NCBI GenBank assembly: GCA_027627225.1
Contig: CM051033.1
Location: 10,154,558-10,218,557 of the forward strand
Length of the DNA: 64,000 nt
Source: Congeria kusceri
Taxonomy: Eukaryota; Mollusca; Bivalvia; Myida; Dreissenidae
Direction of reading: 5' to 3'
Shown: positions 36,101-48,100 of the stretch, in pieces
Position numbering within the stretch: position 1 is the stretch's first letter
How the letters are laid out: each line of letters begins with the position of its first letter
The notes under the pieces: model-generated
Seen by the model: the letters and a program-made list of their open reading frames with translations, nothing else
Told to the model about the DNA's origin: nothing
Databases searched by the model: none
Translations under genes and position numbers: made by a program

Positions 36101-39100
36101 TACGTGTATTTTATTACTTTTTGATTGTGTTACAATGTTAAATCTCAACAATAAAACTAATCAGAAGTTTGAATGTCTTTAAAATATATAACAATACAAA
36201 TGTTCACATAATTTAATTGGTCCAAAAACAACACTAAATATATTGTTAAAAGTCTGTGTCTGTAAAATAAAGTTCAGCACAGTAATACATTTGAGCCGCG
36301 TCATGTGAAAACTGGACTTAATGCATGTGCAGTCCGCACAGGCTAATCCAGGACGACACTTTTCGCCTACAGTGGATTGATGTTTAGAAGAGACTTCCTT
36401 GAAACAGAAATACCATACAAGTGGAGTGCCGTCCTGGATTAGCCTGTGCGGACTGCACAGGCTAATCCGGTACGACACTTTATGCACATGCATTAAGACC
36501 GGTTTTCTCACAACACGCCACATTTCTAATTCAGTAAAATGTCAAGAATAATATTTTGACTTAAAGGTCCATAACTTTATATTGTCGTGTCATTAAAACA
36601 ATATTAAATAGTGGTACAGTTCACATGAAAACCACTCGAGACATCAAAAGGAACAATTTTGAGATTTTTTAAGAAAACTATATACCCCAGAGCTGGCTGA
36701 ATAGGAAACTATTTTGGCCCCAATTTGACCTGAAACGCACTGCTGAACTTACATCTGTGGTTTTCATGATCTTGAGGTACACCACCCAGTAGTTCTTAAG
36801 GTGTAAAAAAAATATGTTTGTTTCAGGTTACCCAACCTACCCTAAAAAAATGCCCCGACCCTAGAACATTTGATTGAGTTTGTCAGATTTCTTTTCGCTT
36901 TATTTACTTTGTTCCAATAATTAAAAAATGTTGTTTTATTTTATAAATAAGTGTTATGTTTTGATAGCATGCACTTCAAACCAATGTTAAAGGATATCAC
37001 TGATATGTTTTGAATATTCAAATTCAGAATGCTCAAGTTGATCATTTACCAAAAAAAAATTATTTAAAAAAATCCCTCCCTACCTACCCTAATTGTTTTG
37101 GGCATGTAACCTGAAATAAACATATTGTTTAATCCTAACACACAGTCCACAAACTTACTTCTGTGGTTTTCATGATCTTGTGATACACCACCCAGCAAGC
37201 CCGGGAGTCCCTGATATCCTTGGCAACGGACCCTGGGAACAGCTTGCACCGGCCCTCTCTGAGCTGGAACTGGATCTGACTGGAAACAACATATTACCTT
37301 AGTTAAAACTAGTAGCTTCCTGATATACCGGTAATAAAGTATACCGCTTTTAAGCAGTATTAGATTCTGTCAATAAAATCTCATGATTTTGAAGTAATGT
37401 TATATTTTCCGTGGCATAAGATTTCACAATAAAATCTCCGGATTTTGAAGTAATATTATATTATGTCTACAATATTTGAAACTTATGTATATTGTGGCTG
37501 AAAAAATGCTACAAAACAGGCCCAATTATTAGTTTGGAACTACAACTATGACTTATATGTAGAAGTTAGAATCCTAAATAAAATTGAAATCATGATTTGA
37601 ATTTAATGAACAGTTTCAATGGTCAATATTTTTAAGTATAGGTTTAGACTGAGGCCTTATTTAGCAAGCAGGCCTTCAGATTAATGTAACAGAACTGAGA
37701 CTAGACATTTTTCCAACTGATTTTCTGGATACAAAAAGTGCTTGATGTCTTTCTCAGTTGCAGACTTTACTCATAGGGATTGACTATGTTTCATAACAAA
37801 ATATGTACTATATACAGGGTAAATGTACTATGCGTTTTTACGCACCTCCATTTGTTCTTTGGTAATTTCCGGATCATGCCAATATTTGGGTAAAGCCCGG
37901 CACAGACAATTGCCTTCACCAGTGACTCGTTCTCTGGAAAACAAATGCTGTCACTATCAGGTGACATAAGCCCCCGATTACATTGTCAGTAAGTGCAAAC
38001 TTTGACACCAAAATGAATCTTTGTAAATACTAGAACTCCGTGAGTAGGATGTGTCGCCTGACGCCGGATAGCTTACGTGAATCCAAATGAAGAAGCACTC
38101 AAGGCAAATGCTCAATTTTTTAAAACAGATTTATTGAAATCTTCAAAAGCACTGCACTCTGGCTAATTGCTAAGAAACGACTTATTAAAACCAAAAATGC
38201 GACAAAAATAAGTTTGACAATTTACAAAGGGCAATAACTCCAAAAGTATGAGATGCAGAGTAACGGTTCTTGTGCACTGCACTTCCCCTCAATGAGATCT
38301 ATCTACCTATGAAGTTTAAAGTTGATAGCTTTCATAGTCTAAGAGTTATGCTCTGGACAAGCGAAAGGGGACGCCGCCACCGCTGACACCGCATCCGACA
38401 TAAGTAACCCCTATATGTCGCCTAGTCAGGCGACACAAAAAGTGAATGAAAAATGTAAACATAATACAAATTAAAATTAAGAACTTAAAAATGGCTGCTC
38501 TGGAAAAATTTAAGAAAAACTTAAACCAAAATTTCTAAGTTAAAGAAGTGGCATAAATTTGTCAAAACACAAAACAGAATTATGCAGGTTGCTTTCCCTT
38601 GTGGACATTGATAGTTTTCTCAGCTTTAATTTTCAAGTTTCAAGTAAATATCTTTGATGCTATTCAAGATATTTAACATTATGAAAAACTTAAACCGTGG
38701 CCTTCAGACTCACAGACAAATGGACGGACGGTTTGATTTTAATATGCCCTCCGTAGGGGGCCTAAAAATGTAGGCATTACCATACATATGTGTAGCTTAG
38801 TAATTATTTTGAGACTGCAAAAAAATCTAAGGCAGCACCCGTCTTCTTTGTGTATGTACATGCACAGAGTATAAATAGATCGTGTGTGAACAAAACTGTG
38901 TCAATAACAAAACCAATTTTTCTTCAATACTACATAAACAATAATGTGTCTCCAACAAAACATTTTTTCTGAAACTTGTTGAGTAAGTGTTATTTTCTAG
39001 ATAAAATGCAATACTCAAATATTTTCTAGATAAAATGCAATACTAAAATAATGCTTATCTTTTCTTTTAATTTTGTTAAGTAATTAAGTTCTAAATACAA

Positions 39101-42100
39101 ATAAACAGCTGTCTACAATATATCCATATTGTTCAGGACAGTCATATTACATGTATACAAGCAGATTAACACTGAAGTCAGAGTGATTGTGTTCTTTAAT
39201 TGAATATTTGAACTAGATAACAGTCTACTGCATTTACTGGATAAGTGCTGTCTTTTGACATAAGACAATGATAACCTCCCATTTAAAAATTACCAGTAAG
39301 AAAACAGTATCTTAAACTGTAGCTACATGAAAGCTTTTGGATTCCCATTCAAGATATTGAAGTTTATCTGTAAAGCAATCTTTGGTAACAATGGTTTACC
39401 AGAGGTCAACGATTTGTTCTGGCCTGGGCGTAAACATGATGTTTATGATGTATCATTAATATTCAGGACTAGCTGATCAACATCTGACCACAAAAACCAC
39501 ACATTAAGACAAACACATAAAATAATAACATGAAAATTGTCGTCAATTAATGCAAGTATCAATTAATGACACTAATGCACTTGTCGTAAATGATTGACTG
39601 GTTTACTATTGTCAATAAAACTGCATACGTTGATGTTAAAGGGAACATACTATGGGAATGGACTTCGTATTGCGAAAGGGCAATCTCATCAAAATCAAAT
39701 CCTAACATAGTTAGGATCTGAAGACATCATATAACACATCATATAACAGGTCACGTTCAAATGACCTTCCGAACAATTCAAATCTCAGCCCTGCATAATG
39801 AAATTGCTTTTTGCACAGCAATGGTTGGACACGTTTTTTTGAAAAATGATGCCTTTCCAGCTGATCCTTGGGAATAAACATTGGTGTTAAAGAAGCTCTG
39901 GTATTTTAAAGGAACATTAGTATGTTAAAGCCCCGAATTAACATTGTCCTTTGACTGGTTGATAGGGATCTCCCTGAAAAATCCCACAAGTATCCCCTTC
40001 CAGTACCCTCAACACCCCTACAGAATGTTCCTACCTGAGTTGACATTACACTCTCCCTGGTTGATATGTTTCTCCTAGAGAAATCCCCAAATCTCACCCT
40101 TTCCCCTTCACTGACCTCAAATAGCCCTACAACATGTACCTACTAGAGTTGACACTGGTCTCTGACTGGTTAATGTGTCTCTCCCAGAAAGATCACAAAA
40201 TCTCCCCTTTCCCTGACCCCAAATACCCTCAGAATGTTCCTACAAGACTAGATATTGGCCTCTGACTGGTTGATGGGTCTCTCCCTGAGAAATCAAGAAA
40301 TCTCCCCTGTCCCCGACCCCAAACAACCCTCAGAATGTTCCTACTAGAGATGACATTGGCCCCTGACCTGTTGACTTGTCTCCCCTTGAGAAATCCCCAA
40401 AACGTCCTTTGTCCCTTTTTTGTGATCCCAAATACCCCAACAAAATGTTCTTACCAGAGCTGACATTGGCGTCTGACTGGTTAATATGTCTCTCCCAGAG
40501 AAATCCAAAAAATCTCCCCCTTTCTCCTCCACTGATGCCTAACACCCCCACAGAATGTTCCTACAAGAGTTAACATTGGCCTCTGCTTGGTTAATGTGTC
40601 TCTCCCTAAGAAATCCCTAAATCTCCCCTATCGCCTTTACTGATACCAAACACCCCCACAAAATGTTCTTACCAGAGTTGACATTGGCCTCTGACTGGTT
40701 AATGTGTCTCTCCCTAAGAAATCCCAGCTCATGAAGAATCTCTGCCAACTGGTCCCTCATCTTCCTCAGCATCTTAATTAATGGGAATAAAACAAACAGC
40801 TTCAGGTTGATGGAAAACGTTTGCTTAACAAAATATGTTTACAAGTACTTGCATATATGGGTTCACATATTCTGGCATAGAAGGCATTTTTAAAATACTT
40901 TTTTGTTATTCAATATTTGGAATATAACTATAATACCTATGAGTATCTTATTCTGGTTGTAATAATAATCAAAATAATAATTATTATTATTATAGTAACT
41001 GTACTACTACTGCTGCTGCTGCTGCTACTGCTACTACTACTACTACTACTACTAATAACAATTATAATAATAATAATAATAAGAAGAAGGCAAACAAACA
41101 AATAACAATTATCACAATAACAATCATCATCACCATCATCATCACTGCTATTATGGTACTGTTGTCAATGTTGTTATAAATACAGACATGCCCATGTACC
41201 ACAAGTGTGGAGTCGGACAGGAAGTTATCATAGCAGAACTGGCGATGGGTCCCTCGCTTGCGGCACCTCTCCCATTTCTGAAGAAACAAGATATGAAACG
41301 TTAAAAGTAAGTGGCTCAACCAATGCTTAATAGGGTGTTGTTGTAGAACTTTGTTACAATACTTAATAGAATATGCACCACATAGTAAAAAACAGAAACA
41401 TTTTTTACAAGAATTTCTGGTTTTTTATGTATTACCCTTCAGAACTGTGTACACATGTCACACGTTTGTTGGTAATTCGAATGGAATTATGGCGGTAATT
41501 TCTAAACTCGTAAAATGCAAGTTTGAAACATGTAGAATAATGACAAGTGTGTAGTTTAAGACATGAGTACAATCTTAGGTGGTAATTTCTAAACTTCTAA
41601 AATGCATGTTAATAAGTTTGAAACTTGTACAAAAATGTTAAGTGTGTAGGATACGACAAAAAACAACAGTTCATTGTCAAAACCATATTCATTATTGGAA
41701 GTCCTAAGTTGAAAAGAGCTATTTATTTATACTCTAACATCTTCCTTGCCTTTCAGTGTTCCCCAAAACCCTCACTTGGGGATGTAGAACCCCCAGTTTT
41801 AGTGAAAACTTCAAAAATTCAGATTTTAGTTATAATTTCCACATGGAAGGGGTGCACAGGGGGTTTGGCGAACCAATACACCCCCAATTTATGAAAAGTA
41901 GTAGGAACACTGCCCCTGTCATCTCAAAACACTTACACTGTAGGCCTTCACCAGTGTTATGTGATCACTGAGACAGTTGTCTGCCAGCCTCATTCTCGCC
42001 TGATCTGCCTCCGCCTTTTTCTCCTGAGAAGATATACAGTCAACTCAGCAGAAAGAGAACAAACAATAACCACAATGTTTGTAAAACAGTTTAATATTCC

Positions 42101-45100
42101 ACCCTATGGTCCAAAGCAATCTTTAAAATATCAAGTCTGATAAAGAGCAAATGAAAACTGTTGAGCAAGGAGAGTTAAAACAGCCAATTTTGGATAATTC
42201 AAAGGCCATAACTCTGCAATTCCTGGAGCAATTTGGGTGATTATCAAAACTGGCTGATATATTATGCCCACAAACATTGTCATCAAGTTTGGTGGAGCTA
42301 AGAAGAAAACTGTTAGAGGGTGGAAAAAATGTGGTCTCCTGACAGATCGACCTGCATTTGAAACCAAATATACCCCGCCATCTTTGATCGGGGGTGGGTG
42401 GAGGGGGACATAATTATCAGTTCTACACTTAAAGTCAAAAGTCACATTTAACAGTTCTTACCAAAGGTGCAAAGAAGGGGTCCTTGAAGTTCAGACTAGC
42501 TGCAATGGTCAGTATGGGGTCCAGACACTTGAACATGGCCCCATATAGGATCATTTTGCCCGTGTGGGAGTCCAGGGGCATGCGGGCCAGGTGCTTCCCA
42601 AGAGGCAGGAGATTCTCATCCCTGTCAAGGGCATTCTAAAAATAGAATAAGGCATTCTAAAAATATAACAACAGTATACATGTGATGTTGTATGATACAG
42701 ACACTTTTTTTATGTAGATGTCCTCACATTTGTCAAAGGCATTCTAAATTTAGAACTACAATATTTATAAATGATTAATGTCGTGGGAAAACCAGGCTTA
42801 ATGCATGTTCGTAAAGTGTTGTCCCGGGTCAGCCTGTGCAGTCCGCACAGGCTGATTCAGGATGACACTTTCCGCCTAGAGTGGATTTATGTTTAGAAGA
42901 GACTTCCTTTAAACAGAAAATACCATAAAAGCGTTAAGTGTCGTCCCCAATTAGGGACAACTGCTAATGATTCAGTTTACATTGGATACTAAGCCCATAC
43001 CAGATCTTGTAAGTTGACAATGGCCCTCTCTACAGCTGCCAATGATTCAGTTTAACTTGGATACTAAGCCCATATCAGATCTTGTAAGTTGACAATGGCC
43101 CTCTCTACAGCTGCCAAAGATTCAATTTACATTGGATACTAAGCCCATACCAGATCTTGTTAGTTGACAATGGCCCTCTCTACAGCTGCCAATGATTCAG
43201 TTTTCATTGGATACTAAGCCCATACCAGATCTTGTAAGTTGACAATGGCTTCTCTACAGCTGCTAATGATTCAGTTTATGTTAGATAACTAAGCCCATAT
43301 CAGATCTTGTAAGTTGACAATAGCCCTCTCTACAGCTGCTAATGATTCAGTCTACATTGGGTAACTAAGCCCATACCAGGTCCTGTAAGTTGACAATGGC
43401 CCTCTCTACAGCTGCTAATGATTCAGTTTACATTGGGTAACTAAGCCCATACCAGATCTTGTAAGTTGACAATGGCCCTCTCTACAGCTGCTAATGATCA
43501 GTTTACATTGGATACTAAGCCCATACCAGATCTTGTAAGTTGACAATGGCCCTCTCTACAGCTGCTAATGATTCAGTTTACTTTGGGTAACTAAGCCCAT
43601 ACCAGATCTTGTAAGTTGACAATGGCCCTCTCTACCGCTGCAACCGATGGTGGATGCATGGCCTTCTGTACAAAGGGGACTATCTTTCCCAAGTTCAACA
43701 CCTGCAAGACAATCCATGGAAAAAGCATCTGTATATAACCATATATGACATATAAATGCAATGACAAATCATTAGTAACTTGATTCATGAGGCAATTATT
43801 TTGATGCAGTGCAATAACAATGTTGTCTTCCGGCAATATGATTTAATCAGTTATGACAATGGTGTGGTGAAAAAAACTTTTACTTTGAACGTTAACCAAA
43901 ATAACAACCATTACTTTGAAGGCAAATCAATAAGGAACCTTTAAGTAGACGGTAAAGCCACATGAACAATAGCTGTTTGTAAAAGGTATGCCCCCTTAGT
44001 TAAAAGCAATCTTAAATACATAAAGTTTGGTGAAGATCAAACTGATGAAGATTGTGGACTCAGAGTCGAAACAGCTGAAAAAGGCCCACTTTTAACAAAT
44101 CAAGGGCCATAACTCTGCAGTTTCTGGGATGATTTGGTTGATCACTGAACTTGGCTAAGATATTATGGCACCAAACATTTCAATATGTCTGGTGAAGTTC
44201 GAATGAAAACTGTTGGAGTTAACGAGCAGAAACGGCTAAAAAGGCTTATCTTAGATAAATCAAGGGCCATAACTCCACAGCTCCTGAGGCGATTTTGGCT
44301 GATTATTGAACTTGGCAGAGATATTATGCCCACAAACCACTTCATAAAGTTTGGTAAAGATTAAATAAAAAATGTTGGAGTTGAAAGAGCAAAAATGAAC
44401 GTGGTCAACCTACCAAGCGAAAAACAACCAACCGACATTAGTAAAGCAATATCCGGGTTGAGGGTGAAACTATTGTATCTGGTATAGAAATGTTAAGCAG
44501 ATACAACAGTTTCGCACTCAAGTCTCAATATACACCGCCATCTTGGATGTAGGGCAAAATAAGGCAATAATATATAAAGTTAGTTTTAAGTAACCTTATA
44601 GCCTAATATGTTATCTGTTCCTTCATTATAAGGCAATGCTATATATATTAACTGTTATTTTTGAGGTAAGGCAATACATTATCTGTTACCTTGATAGTAT
44701 GGCAATGACATATAAACCATAAGTTTAAGGTAAGGCAATACATTATCTGTTAACTTGATGGTAAGGCAATGCTATATTAACCCGATACTTCTGAGGCAAG
44801 GTAATACATGAGCTGTTAGTGGGGTAAGAGTAAGGCAAAGCTATAGTAACCCGATACTTCTGAGGCAAGGTAATACATGAGCTGTTAGTAGGGTAAGAGT
44901 AAGGCAATGTTATATTAACCCGATACTTCTGAGGCAAGGTAATACATGAGCTGTTAGTAGGGTAAGAGTAAGGCAATGACATATAAACCGCAATTTTTAA
45001 GATAATGCAATACATTATCTGTAACCCTGACAGTTACGAGGCTATATATACAGATACTGTTAAGGCATCATAATCCATTACCTTGACGGTAAGGCACAGC

Positions 45101-48100
45101 TCCTCAAGCCTGGTTCTGAGTATCTCGGGAGGTAGATAGTTGTCCATGATGGATTCCTGGTAGCCGCAGTAAAGGTGGTAGCACTCGCCTGGCTGTACCC
45201 TGGAGGGCATAAGAAAACTATGTGCAATAGGTTGACATGAGAAATTAGCATAAACACACTAGCAACTAATGTGTTGATGTGTACTGTGTTCAATTTTCAG
45301 AATTTTGTATACAAGTCACATATTTACAATGTAATTTGGAATACACTGGACACTACTTTTTTTTAAGAGCATTGCATTACTTTAATGTTTGTTGTTACAT
45401 TAGGACTATCAATGAATAGAAAAGTCTTTAAAATAAATCCACAACAACATTATCAGGATCAATATATATCTCACCGCCTACATAAATGACGCGATACGAT
45501 TGGCTAACAGCGGTCACATGACTAAAGGGTATTTTCCATACACCATGAGTACATTCAATACCCCTTAGAAATCGAATGACGCAATCTTATGACATCATTT
45601 TGTTTATTTTCGTGATGTCATTGTGTGTGTTTTGTGTCATTTTGTAAATTTTTCTTTCGTTAATTTACAAGTGATTTCAAATAAAAGAAACTAGTGAAAG
45701 GTTTCATATGAAACCACTGATGGTGTATATCCCATACCACTGACGGTGTATATCCCATACCACTGACGGTGTATATCCCATACCACTGACGGTGTATATC
45801 CCATACCACTGACGGTGTATATCCCATACCACTGACGGTGTATATCCCGTACCACTGACGGTGTATATCCCGTACCACTGACGGTGTATATCCCGTACCA
45901 CTGACGGTGTATATCCCGTACCACTGACGGTGTATATCCCATACCACTGACGGTGTATATCCCATACACCCACAGTTACTAACAGTGTAACTAATAGTAC
46001 ACATTTCTTGACGGCTATTTTTCAGCCACCCTTAACCTCACAACTGCTGCATGCACAAACAAGACATCTCAGACACAAACCGGACTCTCCAAAATACCAA
46101 AACGCATGTCCATATGAGGCATGTCATGGGAAAACCGGGCATAATGCAAGTGCTTAAAGTGTGATCCAGGACGGCACTTTCCAATTTTATGGTATTTTCT
46201 GTTTCAAGGAAGCGTCTTCTAAACATAAATCCACCGTAGGCAGAAAGTGCTGTCCCGGATTAGCCTGTACAGACTGCGCACATGCATTAAGCCCGGTTTT
46301 CCCACAACATGCCTCATATATATTTTGTAGATCCATAAATTAGAATGTAAATCACTCACCGCCCTGCTCTGCCCCTGCGCTGTCTTGCATTGGCTTTTGA
46401 CACTAGTTGGGCGTCCAGGGATGCCATGTTGGTATCGGGAGAGAATCCTTTCACTTTAATACGACCCCCGTCAATTACGTAGACAACGTCATCTATGGTA
46501 ATGCTGTTAGACAATATATCTGGATACAACCTCTGTAAATACTTGCGATGTACACGACATAAATATGCAGTTTTATGATTAAACGAAAATCTGATACAAA
46601 CCCTGTTAACCATGTAAATGACATCTATGGTCGATGGACAAAAAGCATTTTGATGCAAACCTCATAACCGTGTAAATGACATCTACTGTAGTTGGACCAA
46701 AAGCATTTTGATACAAGCACTGTTATTTATGTCAATGGCATAAGCATTTTGATAAAAGCCCTGTTAACAATGAAGAAGTAGATAGGTTTAGAGGAATTAT
46801 TATATAACCCAAATTTAGAATAAATGGCCTTTCCCAAAACTAGGTTACTTCCCTTGCGTACTCACGAGTGATGTCCCCTGTTCACTTCCGGCGACGTTTA
46901 TTGATTATAAGGCGGGATAAGCGTATTGATATTTACCGAAAAACATGTAATATATTTGATTTTCAATCTTAAAATTGTGTTGGTGTCGTAAAAATAAATA
47001 AAAAAATATCAACATTCGTATATAATATACATCATGTACTTTATTTATCAATTTAATTAAATTATTATTTTGATTTTTAACAATATTGTCCACTCTTTGT
47101 AGATTGACAAACAAACTGTACACAGTACGTTTAACGGTTATTATGCAACAAAACACAAAAATAGCGATTTCAGAATCTAAACAACCTATGCCTACATCAT
47201 GTATTAAATTTGCATTATTAAATAAAATAAATAAACAGCTGGTTTCAGTAAAATTATTTTGCTAAGTAACTCTAAGCTAACATTCTTCTGGCGACTAAAA
47301 TTACGAAAATAAGGTATCATCACAGAAAGTTTGAGCGTAATTCCGATGTTTTGACAGCAACTTTTTATTTGAATTGCATACACATTTGTGTTTAATTTTA
47401 AAGCTTTTTTCGTTGCAGATATTCTTGTTGTGTGCTAAATATTATACGGTGCTTGAACAGGCTTCGCTTTAACCTTGAAATATAATGTAACAAAACAACT
47501 ATCTTTTTAATTACTGTTAACCAATATTACAAGATGATGTCACTCCTCATTAAATGTTATAACTGATGTTGTATTAAAGAGATTAAGCAAGTAATTTGTT
47601 GATTATTGTGTCATGTGTTTAAACAATGTTCATGATTACTTCATATAATCAAAGAAACAATTAACATCCGACCCAATGGGTCTATATGTCACCAGGAAAT
47701 AGATATGTCGTGAGAATTATAAACATAATAGGGTGAGTATCTATAATAAAACAGACATAGATATATACATTTTGATTTTTTTTTACACAATTCAGAGTTA
47801 AGTAATTAACTAAGCCAACCGAAGAGTCTAATATACCTTTGAATAACTCTTTTATACTTGCTGAGTCTGTTTGATCAAGTATTTAGTTTTCCTTCATGTA
47901 TATAACTCTAACTGAGATTATTTCTTCATTTCTGTCGGAATCGTGGTAAACAAACAACATTTTATTCTCGCAGCAGCTACGGTAATTCCCGTATGTTTCA
48001 GAAAAACAAAACACGATGAGCTCTTAAATGTTCACCACCTTTCAATTCTTCAGAATTGAAAATTAAACGCTAAGCTATATTATTTCACTCTTCAATTTAA

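Larger units (their letters stand above)
30180..37467. repeat. Large tandem duplication, copy B (about 7.29 kb)
   Basis: This copy is adjacent to the rest of the helicase gene, and its exons complete that gene's reading frame. It diverges from unique sequence after TATTATATTATGTCTA at about 37467, matching the right end of copy A. The intact exons in both copies and the small private indels show the copies are distinct, not one read twice. Confidence 0.9.

Noticed and set aside
40917..41105. Hydrophobic open frame rich in leucine and isoleucine
   Set aside because: It is a microsatellite of CTG, CTA and AAT triplets in an intron.
45660..46004. Three overlapping minus-strand open frames of about 90-114 codons
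   Set aside because: They are all products of the 23-bp minisatellite, which keeps every frame open.
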